NCBI GenBank assembly: GCA_002477185.1
Contig: DLOI01000014.1
Span: 1,519-7,219 of the forward strand
Reading direction: 5' to 3'
From: Alphaproteobacteria bacterium UBA7488
GTDB lineage: Bacteria > Pseudomonadota > Alphaproteobacteria > CAAHEQ01 > UBA3637
Length of the DNA: 5,701 bases
Both the position numbers and the translations under genes were made by a program. This document shows positions 1-5,575 of the stretch, in pieces. Numbering within the stretch: the stretch's first letter is position 1; the number at the start of each line of letters is the position of its first letter. A model generated the notes under the pieces. The model ran no database searches. It had not been told where the DNA came from and saw only the letters and a program-made list of their open reading frames with translations.

Positions 1-80
1 GCCATGCGGTCATAGCGGGCCTGATCGCCGATTTTGCAGGCATCGTCATTGCGCTGACAATCTCAAAGATGTGGTTTTAA
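1..80 (+). CDS. spmB: C-terminal end of a SpmB-like nucleoside-recognition membrane protein (partial)
   Basis: Only the last 25 codons and the TAA stop are in the window, with the reading frame starting at base 3. The residues read HAVIAGLIADFAG followed by a hydrophobic stretch and SKMWF. The R/HAVxAGLxADxAG segment and the short hydrophobic tail ending in an aromatic residue match my memory of the C-terminus of spore maturation protein B / nucleoside-recognition (Gate) family membrane proteins, which also occur in non-sporulating bacteria; their substrate is poorly known. The assignment is helped by the second copy at 3152-3289, which shows the preceding TTFYVLAVYFGSVGITK segment. The gene body lies outside the window, so it cannot be seen whether this is an intact gene or another remnant. 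No terminator separates its stop from the next promoter 18 bases on. Confidence 0.6.
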   Translation, partial: HAVIAGLIADFAGIVIALTISKMWF

Positions 81-83
81 CAT
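1..83 (+). repeat. Left copy of the direct repeat flanking the four-gene cassette
   Basis: Bases 1-83 align without gaps to 3210-3292. I count six mismatches, at 23, 29, 38, 53, 54 and 73. Five are synonymous in the SpmB-like frame and one changes Trp (TGG) to Leu (TTG). Similarity stops just after the TAA stop plus three bases (CAT). The left limit is the window edge, so the true repeat may be longer. Confidence 0.9.
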
Positions 84-98
84 TCATTCAAAAATCAA

Positions 99-127
99 TT
101 GACTAAAGCATAAAAAAATTTTATACT
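99..127 (+). promoter_or_regulatory. Sigma-70-type promoter of the cassette operon
   Basis: TTGACT at 99-104 and TATACT at 122-127 are separated by 17 bases, each one mismatch from consensus. Transcription would start near 134, giving a leader of about 20 bases before the ATG at 154. It starts 18 bases after the upstream stop codon, so the cassette need not depend on read-through from the SpmB-like gene. No operator dyad was seen around it. Confidence 0.75.
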
Positions 128-153
128 AATGCCATTATAGGGAGGGAAATAAA

Positions 154-1035
154 ATGGCGGACAATGTTATTTCATTATCTGACAACAAAATTGAAAATTA
201 TCAATTTCTTATAAATTCCACAACTTTTTCACCAAAAGAAAAAAATATTCTTTTAGATCCTGAAAATAAAAATAAAATATACTTATTGATTAATGAAAAT
301 AAAATTACAGGCTATGCACTTTTTTCGAACACTGCTGATCAAAATTTCCATGGTCATATTGAATTTCATATCCTTCCGGAATATCAAAATAAAGGCAAAG
401 GAAAGTTTTTCTTTTCTATGCTTTTAGAGGAAGCCCGAAAAAAAGAAATTGCCCAAGTAAAAATTACATGTTCAAAAAAGAATATAAAAGCCATCAAAAT
501 TATTAAAAATTTTAATTATAAACTTGAAGAAACTTTCAATGATTATAATACATATTGGATTGATTTACCTAAAGAAAAAGCGTGCCGTTATTCAATAAAG
601 GCGATTATTATTGAAAATAATAAACTTTTAGTGGAAAGATGCGATTATGGTCGCGGTCGTTTTTCGAAATTACCCGGAGGGGGACAAAATTGGGGAGAAA
701 CCATTACGGAGGCATTAATAAGAGAATGTAAAGAGGAACTGAACATAGACGTTGAACCTCAGAAATTAGTTCTTATACGTGACTATATTGCAAAAAATCA
801 TCCAAGTAAAATTGGGCCATATTGGTTTCATCAAGTTGAACCGATGTTTATATGTAATGTAAAAGATTATTCGACTTTAGGAAAAGGAAATTCACCCGAC
901 GGCATTAACCAAGAAATTGTATGGCTGGATTTGAATACAATTGAAACAAGCGATTTTTACCCAAAAGCGATTATTCCCTACTTAAAAAATATCCAAGATA
1001 TAAAAGAAACAATATATCTTGGTGATGTAAACTGA
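154..1035 (+). CDS. Bifunctional GNAT N-acetyltransferase / Nudix hydrolase
   Basis: A 293-residue two-domain protein without signal peptide or membrane segment, so cytoplasmic. Residues about 1-138 form a GNAT acetyltransferase domain: the beta4-alpha3 acetyl-CoA site reads FHILPEYQNKGKGK, with the Q/RxxGxG loop at Q78-G83. Residues about 145-285 are a Nudix hydrolase with a full box from G176 to I198: E182, then R190-E191 and E194-E195 as metal ligands. The box glycine near the end is Asn197 (EELNID), a tolerated change. Nudix enzymes cleave nucleoside diphosphates linked to another moiety; GNATs acetylate amines. Neither substrate can be read here. The ATG at 154 has GGAGG at 141-145 with eight bases of spacing, which supports this start. 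First gene of the operon, it could acetylate a product or toxic intermediate and hydrolyse a nucleotide, for example as self-protection; that role is inference. Confidence 0.85.
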   Translation: MADNVISLSDNKIENYQFLINSTTFSPKEKNILLDPENKNKIYLLINENKITGYALFSNTADQNFHGHIEFHILPEYQNKGKGKFFFSMLLEEARKKEIAQVKITCSKKNIKAIKIIKNFNYKLEETFNDYNTYWIDLPKEKACRYSIKAIIIENNKLLVERCDYGRGRFSKLPGGGQNWGETITEALIRECKEELNIDVEPQKLVLIRDYIAKNHPSKIGPYWFHQVEPMFICNVKDYSTLGKGNSPDGINQEIVWLDLNTIETSDFYPKAIIPYLKNIQDIKETIYLGDVN

Positions 1036-1059
1036 TTAAGTTATTCATGGATATGGATC

Positions 1060-1557
1060 ATGCTAAAAGATTCTTTAGAAACGACACTTTTTTTTATTAA
1101 ACCTCCGGCAATTAACCGGACTACATCCATTATAAAAGATTTAAAAAAACATTTTAATATTTTATCTTTAACAGCTATTCAATTACCCAAATCTTTTTGG
1201 TTGGATTTTCACCACAATGATCCAATGCCTTATAGGGAACTAAATGCAATATATTTGGATAAACAATTAATTGTTATGGGTATTATCCGAGGTATTAATG
1301 CAAAACAAGAATTACTAAACCTGTGCGGACACACATATATTTCATCCCAATGCCATCCGAATTCATTGAGGTATAAGCACAGAGATCTCGAAAAGCATAT
1401 AAAAATCAATGGATTTGATTTTTATATAAACGCAATTCATCGAGCCATGCCCGAAGATGCCGATAAAGAAGTTTCTTTGTATCTAAAAAAAGTATCAAGA
1501 AAAATTATTAAAAAAAACGCCATCGAAATTAATTTAAAGGATGGGCACACAAGATGA
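1060..1557 (+). CDS. Divergent nucleoside diphosphate kinase-like protein
   Basis: A 165-residue soluble protein, slightly longer than usual NDP kinases (about 130-150). Landmarks occur in family order: TLFFIKPPAINR near the N-terminus (for TLxIIKPDAVxR; Lys14), RGINA at 78-81-like position (for xGENA), GHT with Thr92 (for GAT), SLR with Arg104 (for TIR), and NAIH with Asn124 and the catalytic His127 (for NxIHGSD), then PEDADKEV for ESAEKEI. NDP kinases move a gamma-phosphate between nucleotides through that phosphohistidine. The usual arginine six residues before Thr92 is Leu86, and the GSD after the histidine is RAM, so kinetics or substrate probably differ from housekeeping Ndk. Three ATGs crowd the start; only 1060 is in frame, with at best a weak GGAT site, so it may be translated by coupling to the gene 24 bases upstream. 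The stop overlaps the next start. Confidence 0.75.
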   Translation: MLKDSLETTLFFIKPPAINRTTSIIKDLKKHFNILSLTAIQLPKSFWLDFHHNDPMPYRELNAIYLDKQLIVMGIIRGINAKQELLNLCGHTYISSQCHPNSLRYKHRDLEKHIKINGFDFYINAIHRAMPEDADKEVSLYLKKVSRKIIKKNAIEINLKDGHTR

Positions 1558-2123
1558 TTATACGAACATGTTATAAATATAGTGAAATTTTAAATCACAT
1601 ACAAGAAATTATCAGCAAAGCCGCTGATCATAATCGCTTAAAATATCATATTTTTCCGGTCGTAAATAATGCTGTTCGACTGGCACAAAAATTAGATGCA
1701 GATAAAGAAGTCGTAGAAATAGCTGCCTTTTTACATGACTATACGCGTTGCTTAGGAGATAGAGAAAATCACCATAACTCAAGTGCTGATTATGCAATCA
1801 ATTTTTTAAAAAAACATAATTTTCCTGAAGAAAAAATAAAGTTAACAGACTCATGTATCAGAAATCATCGGGGATCTCTGCACGTTTTACGTAAAAGTAC
1901 TGAAGAAAAAATACTTGCGACTGCAGATGCAATGGCACATATCCAACAGCCTTTACCTATGTTTTACACATGGTATGGTATTCATAAAATGGATATTTTG
2001 GAAGGGGCGGTAGAAATTGAAAATAAGCTTAAACGCTCTTGGAATAAAATTTATTATGATTTTGTGCAAGATGAATTAAAAGATCAATATGAATGCTTAA
2101 TGCGAGTTTTAAAAACAAAATGA
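1554..2123 (+). CDS. HD-domain metal-dependent phosphohydrolase
   Basis: A 189-residue soluble protein with an HD-superfamily arrangement: His32, the His61-Asp62 doublet in AAFLHDYTR, His73-His74 in NHHNSS, His105 in IRNHRGS, and Asp125 in EEKILATADAM. The layout, with an HH-x-S segment and a late TxExKILxxAD motif, resembles the YedJ/COG1418-like group more than the YfbR 5'-nucleotidases or dGTPases. HD enzymes use one or two metals to cleave phosphate esters, often of nucleotides; the substrate here is unknown. The start overlaps the kinase stop as ATGA (1554-1557), with AAGGA at 1537-1541, a clear sign of coupled translation. Coupling to the kinase suggests that it acts on the same nucleotide or a later intermediate. 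The C-terminal 60 residues are helical-looking without a known motif. Confidence 0.8.
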   Translation: MIIRTCYKYSEILNHIQEIISKAADHNRLKYHIFPVVNNAVRLAQKLDADKEVVEIAAFLHDYTRCLGDRENHHNSSADYAINFLKKHNFPEEKIKLTDSCIRNHRGSLHVLRKSTEEKILATADAMAHIQQPLPMFYTWYGIHKMDILEGAVEIENKLKRSWNKIYYDFVQDELKDQYECLMRVLKTK

Positions 2124-2144
2124 TCCATGTGAAAGGTTTTTTAT

Positions 2145-3140
2145 ATGCCAATACAAACTTCTTTGAGAGATAACTATACCCTTAGAATTTCAGTTACATC
2201 TCATTGCAACCTAAATTGTGTCTATTGCAATCCCGTAATATCTAAATTTGAAATGAGCGATGATGATTTAATAAAAATTATTAAAGCTGCCGCCTTGGCG
2301 GGGGTCAAAAAGATTTCATGGACGGGAGGTGAACCCACCGTTAAAAAAGGTCTTGCTGAAATTATTAAAACCGCTCGAGAATTAGGCATACAAAAACAAA
2401 GTATGACAACAAATGGGGTTTTATTCTATAAAAAAGCTCAAGAACTTAAAAACGCGGGACTTACCCGAGTTAATATCAGCTTAGATACCCTAGATGCCGC
2501 TGAGTATAAAAGTATCACTAAAAGAGATGCACTCCCCTATGTGCTAAAGTCAATTGAAACTGGCATTAATATTTTTGGAAAATTAAAAATAAATCATGTT
2601 GTCACACGAAAAAACATCCATACTATACCCCAATTCATTGATTTTGCTCAACAATACGGGGATAGATTAACAATTAGATTCTTGGAACTTGTCCCCTGCA
2701 ATAATGCCAGTGAAAATGATAAGAAGGCTTTTAATGCCGAATTTGTATCTAAAGATGAAATAAAAGAAACATTGAAATCCTTTGGTAAACTGTCTAATTA
2801 TGAAAATACCGGCGATGTTCCGAAATCAATTTATTATAAAATTGACGGGAAAAAGGGGATTTTCGGCATTAATCCAAATCATTCCGTCAATTATCGTTGC
2901 GACCGAGAAAAATGCCCCAAAATACGTGTCAGCCCGACCGGTTTTGTTTCAAACTGCACTACAAATCTAAAATTTTGCCGTAATTTCAAAGGCATTGACC
3001 AAAAACAAGCCAATGAACTCATGGAAAAAATCGTACGCGAAAAGGAAACAAGAAATTATAAAGGTTTTTTGCATAAACAAAAATACTACGACTTTTGGCG
3101 TTTTGGTGTACCCCCTAAGAATGAATTAAAAGTTGATTAA
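2145..3140 (+). CDS. MoaA-like radical SAM enzyme with two iron-sulfur cluster motifs
   Basis: 331 residues, the usual MoaA length. The SAM cluster motif is Cys21-x3-Cys25-x2-Cys28 (CNLNCVYC), followed by the SAM-binding GGEP at 61-64, TTNG at 88-91 and NISLDTLD at 110-117, all placed as in MoaA (GTP 3',8-cyclase). A second cluster motif lies near the C-terminus: Cys252-x4-Cys257-x13-Cys271, compared with CX2CX13C in MoaA, in which that cluster helps hold the nucleotide substrate. The C-terminal Gly-Gly needed for MoaA activity is absent; it ends in LKVD. No MoaC or other molybdopterin gene is nearby, so it is more likely a nucleotide-acting paralog than a cofactor enzyme. The ATG has GAAAGG at 2131-2136 with eight bases of spacing. 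Last gene of the cassette, 21 bases after the HD gene. Related alternatives are NikJ/PolH-type enzymes or viperin-like proteins. Confidence 0.8.
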   Translation: MPIQTSLRDNYTLRISVTSHCNLNCVYCNPVISKFEMSDDDLIKIIKAAALAGVKKISWTGGEPTVKKGLAEIIKTARELGIQKQSMTTNGVLFYKKAQELKNAGLTRVNISLDTLDAAEYKSITKRDALPYVLKSIETGINIFGKLKINHVVTRKNIHTIPQFIDFAQQYGDRLTIRFLELVPCNNASENDKKAFNAEFVSKDEIKETLKSFGKLSNYENTGDVPKSIYYKIDGKKGIFGINPNHSVNYRCDREKCPKIRVSPTGFVSNCTTNLKFCRNFKGIDQKQANELMEKIVREKETRNYKGFLHKQKYYDFWRFGVPPKNELKVD

Positions 3141-3141
3141 G

Positions 3142-3167
3142 CGTAAAATTTAAAACAACCTTTTACG
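3142..3167 (+). repeat. 7-bp inverted repeat at the right junction
   Basis: CGTAAAA (3142-3148) and TTTTACG (3161-3167) are perfect reverse complements with a 12-base spacer. The dyad straddles the point where the cassette meets the SpmB-like remnant. No T-run follows, so it is not a good intrinsic terminator. The right arm is also SpmB-like coding sequence (Phe-Tyr-Val), so the symmetry may be chance. Confidence 0.4.
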
Positions 3168-3289
3168 TATTGGCTGTTTATTTCGGGTCGGTCGGTATCA
3201 CAAAATTCCGCCATGCGGTCATAGCGGGCCTAATCGCTGATTTTGCCGGCATCGTCATTGCATTGACAATCTCAAAGATGTTGTTTTAA
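3152..3289 (+). pseudogene. spmB: Truncated SpmB-like 3' end remnant
   Basis: An open frame of 45 codons plus TAA encodes KTTFYVLAVYFGSVGITKF, then HAVIAGLIADFAG and a hydrophobic tail ending SKMLF. This matches the C-terminal part of the SpmB-like nucleoside-recognition family as I recall it, where it normally follows a Ser-Glu before TTFYV. There is no start codon or ribosome site, and the frame runs upstream into TGA at 3134-3136, inside the radical SAM gene. The final 25 codons repeat those at 1-80 with one amino-acid difference (Trp to Leu). It is therefore a broken 3' fragment left or created when the cassette entered, not an expressed gene. Confidence 0.7.
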
Positions 3290-3292
3290 CAT
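3210..3292 (+). repeat. Right copy of the direct repeat flanking the cassette
   Basis: Aligned base for base to 1-83 at an offset of 3209, with six substitutions and no gaps. Beyond 3292 the sequences differ completely: the left copy leads into the cassette promoter, the right into a terminator-like hairpin. Confidence 0.9.
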
Positions 3293-3324
3293 GCTTATCC
3301 TTGATAAACTGCCCAAATTTTAAA

Positions 3325-3357
3325 ATTCCTTAATTATTATTAAGAGAATGCTTTTTT
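3325..3357 (+). terminator. Probable intrinsic terminator, native to the SpmB-like gene
   Basis: ATTC plus CTTAAT (arm ending 3334), loop TATT, then ATTAAG, a bulged A and GAAT form a stem of about ten pairs, followed by GC and six Ts at 3352-3357. The stem is AU-rich, so the terminator would be weak to moderate. It is the first candidate stop for transcripts from the cassette, whose last gene has none of its own, and it probably belonged to the resident gene before the insertion. Confidence 0.45.
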
Positions 3358-3712
3358 ATACCCCCCTCTCCGTTTTTTATGAGCGAGCGTTATCCATGTT
3401 GAAACATTCACAAATACTGTTTGAAAACCTGTAGATTTTTTCCCTTAAAAACATCTAAAATTTTCTTGATTTTTTTATAAGGCGAATCGAGTCGTTTTTT
3501 TATGTCAAAATTTTCATTCCTAATGAAAAATTGTAAAAATATGACAAATTCACCATTAAACTTAATTTCTTGAAATCTAAGGATTCCTTCATATTTTACA
3601 TACAATCCTATCCCGATTTGGGCTAAAAATAGAAAAAAGTATACAATTCAAAAATATAGAAAAAAATTCATCGGAATTATACAAAAAAACCGATCAAAAA
3701 AAGGGGGAAATT
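3358..3712. other. AT-rich intergenic region without a convincing gene
   Basis: About 355 bases lie between the terminator-like hairpin and the glycosyltransferase start. The only open frame of note is on the minus strand (3605 to 3408, 65 codons). It needs a TTG start, has no good ribosome site, is Lys/Phe/Ile-rich as AT-rich noncoding DNA tends to be, and resembles nothing I recognise. I leave it uncalled. A run of six Cs occurs at 3361-3366. The last 110 bases are very A-rich and probably hold the promoter and leader of the next gene. Confidence 0.5.
3618..3645 (+). promoter_or_regulatory. Weak candidate promoter for the glycosyltransferase gene
   Basis: TTGGGC at 3618-3623 and TATACA at 3640-3645 are 16 bases apart. 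The -10 is fair and the -35 poor. A second TATACA at 3678-3683 has no matching -35. One of them probably serves the gene at 3713; A-rich DNA makes chance matches common. Confidence 0.25.
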
Positions 3713-4768
3713 ATGCCAAAAATTTCAGTCATCATACCCGTATACAACGTCGAAAAATTTTTGCCTGCCTGTTTGGATAGTTTGTTTAACCAAACATTTA
3801 AAGATTTTGAAATTATTTGCGTTAATGACGGATCAACAGACGGCAGCGGTAAAATTTTATTGGATTATTCCTCACGCAATACGCCCGGACACCCTCAGGT
3901 AAGGCCTGTATTCCAAAGAAATCAAGGCATTTCGGGTGCACGCAACAGTGGCTTGGAAGAAGCAACCGGAGAATATATCTTATTTATGGATTCAGATGAT
4001 TTTGTACATCCTCAGTTACTGGAAATTGCTTATACACATGCCAAAAAGAACAACGCCGAGTTGACCAGTTTTGATTTCTTCCGCGAAATGGTTCCGGGCG
4101 AATTAACATTGGACGGCGCAAAAACATACGATGATATTAACGGCATTAAAACTGTTGTGCCAAATAATCCGCTCAAATACTTCAAACCATCTGCCGAACC
4201 GCGCATCTACTATAATGTATGGTCAAAATTAATTAAACATTCTTTTATAAGGAAAATGCAATTTTTGCCGGATGTCGGTTATTGCGAAGACATGCATTTC
4301 GTGGCTTGTATGTTAAAACGCAAACCAAAAACGGTTTTGATACCGGAAAAACTTTATTTCTATCGTAAAAATGAGTCTTCCGTCACAAACGTGAATTTTT
4401 CCGAAAAGCATTTAGAAGCGCATCATAGAGCTTTGGCGGCTGTTCGGGATGAATTTCGGGGCGAAGAATACAAAGATGAATGGGATTTTATTTTAAAAAA
4501 TACTTTTGCCGACATTTTGGGCAAAGTCGTTAAAAAAATTGAAAATTCGGATTTGGAACATAAAAATCGATTACTTCCCATTTGGCGGGGGATGCTCAGC
4601 GATTTGGTCAAAACCAAATGCATTACTTGGGGACAAGAAGTTGTCAAACCGAAAAAAAGATTTCTGCCCTACATCTTTACGGCAAAACACCATAAACGTA
4701 TTTTACCGCAATTGGAACGCGCACTTTATGAATCATCCAGAAAACAGATGACGCTTTCAAGGGTATAA
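3713..4768 (+). CDS. Family 2 glycosyltransferase
   Basis: A 351-residue GT-A-fold glycosyltransferase. The N-terminus has the standard family 2 pattern: ISVIIPVYNVEKFLPACLDSL, then VNDGSTDGS (about 37-45) for nucleotide-sugar binding, NQGISGARNSGL at 70-81, and the metal-binding DSDD at 93-96. Further on, YYNVWSKLI (about 166-174) and YCEDMHF (190-196) are the usual acceptor-side and catalytic-base segments of this group; the C-terminal 120 residues are variable and probably bind the acceptor. No membrane segment is seen, so it acts in the cytoplasm or at the inner membrane face, likely adding a sugar to a lipopolysaccharide, capsule or exopolysaccharide precursor; neither donor nor acceptor can be told. 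The start is supported by AGGGGGAA at 3702-3709, three bases before the ATG. It stands alone, with a 420-base gap upstream and 135 bases downstream, and looks like resident chromosome. Confidence 0.9.
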   Translation: MPKISVIIPVYNVEKFLPACLDSLFNQTFKDFEIICVNDGSTDGSGKILLDYSSRNTPGHPQVRPVFQRNQGISGARNSGLEEATGEYILFMDSDDFVHPQLLEIAYTHAKKNNAELTSFDFFREMVPGELTLDGAKTYDDINGIKTVVPNNPLKYFKPSAEPRIYYNVWSKLIKHSFIRKMQFLPDVGYCEDMHFVACMLKRKPKTVLIPEKLYFYRKNESSVTNVNFSEKHLEAHHRALAAVRDEFRGEEYKDEWDFILKNTFADILGKVVKKIENSDLEHKNRLLPIWRGMLSDLVKTKCITWGQEVVKPKKRFLPYIFTAKHHKRILPQLERALYESSRKQMTLSRV

Positions 4769-4807
4769 AACTTTTTTATAACGATTTTACCAATTAGCCA
4801 TGATGTT

Positions 4808-4821
4808 TTACCGGTGGGTAA
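4808..4821 (+). terminator. Short hairpin after the glycosyltransferase, possible weak terminator
   Basis: TTACC-GGTG-GGTAA gives a five-pair stem with a four-base loop. A T-run (TTTTTTT) follows only at about 4838, 17 bases later, too far for a standard intrinsic terminator. A second partial pairing, CAATTA with TAATTG around it, could extend the fold. Support is weak. Confidence 0.25.
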
Positions 4822-4846
4822 TTGTCGTTTAGCCCCCTTTTTTTAC

Positions 4847-4875
4847 TTGACATTTTTAGGATTTTACCCTAGAAT
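4847..4875 (+). promoter_or_regulatory. Strong sigma-70-type promoter
   Basis: A perfect TTGACA at 4847-4852 and TAGAAT at 4870-4875 with a 17-base spacer. Transcription would start near 4882, leaving a leader of about 20 bases with a strong GGAGGA site. The gene at 4904 is thus likely expressed on its own and at a fair level. Confidence 0.75.
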
Positions 4876-4903
4876 GGTATAAATTTTTCTTGGAGGAATT
4901 TTT

Positions 4904-5575
4904 ATGCATAGAAGTGGATTTGTGGAAATATTTGGAAATGAACTGACGGAAGTGATTGGTAATGAGATTAACCGCAAATTGTTCAGAGCCAGATGGAAAG
5001 CGTCGGATGTTGCCGAAAAGCGGGAAAGCTTGGCGCTTTCTCATGGTGTCAATTCAAATGTTTTCATCAATGAAACCAATGGGTTGGAACTAACAGTCTC
5101 AAAAAACGTTTTAAAAGAACCTTGTACTTATGACTATGCAAAAAAACTGCTGGGCAAATTACACAAACTGATGCCGGCCAATTTCTCTGTATCCGAGCGG
5201 GCAATAGAGGAAGAAGCGCGCCTTTTATTTCCGGCTTTGTACGCTACATATTCGGATGCGCAGATGGCATACTATATCAAATCAGGCTTATGGGATGAAG
5301 ATCGAAATCATGCCCAAATATATATCGCTGGGCGCAAAAAGGGCAAATCCATTAAACAAGCGTTGTTTACTACATTTCAGATGCCTAACATTAAACATTC
5401 CATTTTGTTTCATGGTGCGATACTTGCCGCCGCATGTGCAGCGGCGATTGGATTATCGACCGTGAAATCGTGCCAGGCGGGCAAACCAAACCATCCGGCG
5501 GTCGCTCATTTAATAACAAAACAAAACAAGTTGGCACACGCCTGTTTGCCGGTTTATCAACGTTCGTTTGAATAA
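4904..5575 (+). CDS. Unrecognised 223-residue protein with one C-terminal membrane segment
   Basis: I do not recognise the family. The first 160 residues are hydrophilic and mixed-charge with no signal peptide; residues 76-110 and 117-130 look helical. A hydrophobic, Ala-rich stretch at about 166-187 (ILFHGAILAAACAAAIGLS) could cross the membrane once, followed by a 36-residue polar tail with two cysteines and several His/Lys. The arrangement suggests a soluble N-terminal domain anchored near its C-terminus. The ATG at 4904 is well supported by GGAGGA at 4892-4897 with six bases of spacing and a near-consensus promoter. Codon use and base composition match the glycosyltransferase rather than the cassette. 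The stop lies inside the first unit of a tandem repeat. Function unknown; a lineage-specific envelope-associated protein is a guess. Confidence 0.7.
   Translation: MHRSGFVEIFGNELTEVIGNEINRKLFRARWKASDVAEKRESLALSHGVNSNVFINETNGLELTVSKNVLKEPCTYDYAKKLLGKLHKLMPANFSVSERAIEEEARLLFPALYATYSDAQMAYYIKSGLWDEDRNHAQIYIAGRKKGKSIKQALFTTFQMPNIKHSILFHGAILAAACAAAIGLSTVKSCQAGKPNHPAVAHLITKQNKLAHACLPVYQRSFE

Larger units (their letters stand above)
84..3151 (+). other. Inserted four-gene cassette between duplicated gene ends
   Basis: This span lies between the two copies of the SpmB-like 3' end. It holds one promoter and four same-strand genes with gaps of 24, -4 and 21 bases, so it is very likely a single operon. 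Sampled lines of the first two genes run about 20-30% GC, against about 40% in the glycosyltransferase region to the right; the radical SAM gene is richer around its conserved motifs. No recombinase, transposase, terminal inverted repeats or tRNA is visible, so this is a passenger module whose route of entry is not shown. The exact edges are inferred from where the two copies diverge on the left (after base 83) and where SpmB-like homology resumes on the right (about 3152). Confidence 0.6.

Noticed and set aside
1612..1797. 61-codon minus-strand frame inside the HD gene
   Set aside because: Lies fully within a gene with intact catalytic motifs on the plus strand; an antisense shadow.
2145..3140. 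Calling this gene moaA
   Set aside because: Core motifs fit, but the C-terminal Gly-Gly is missing, the second cysteine motif is spaced differently, and no molybdopterin genes accompany it.
2145..3140. Calling this a prokaryotic viperin
   Set aside because: The cluster motif and the NISLDTLD/C-terminal three-cysteine pattern are those of the MoaA group. Viperin is kept only as a functional analogy.
84..3151. Transposon or integrative element with its own mobility genes
   Set aside because: No transposase, integrase or terminal inverted repeats at the ends; the flanking repeats are about 80 bases of coding sequence, not a short target-site duplication.
3408..3605. 65-codon minus-strand open frame between the remnant and the glycosyltransferase
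   Set aside because: It needs a TTG start, has no clear ribosome site or promoter, and its Lys/Phe/Ile-rich product is what AT-rich noncoding DNA yields. No family resemblance.
4423..4751. Open frames on both strands within the 3' part of the glycosyltransferase
   Set aside because: The glycosyltransferase frame continues through with family-typical content; the others show no domain and no start signals.
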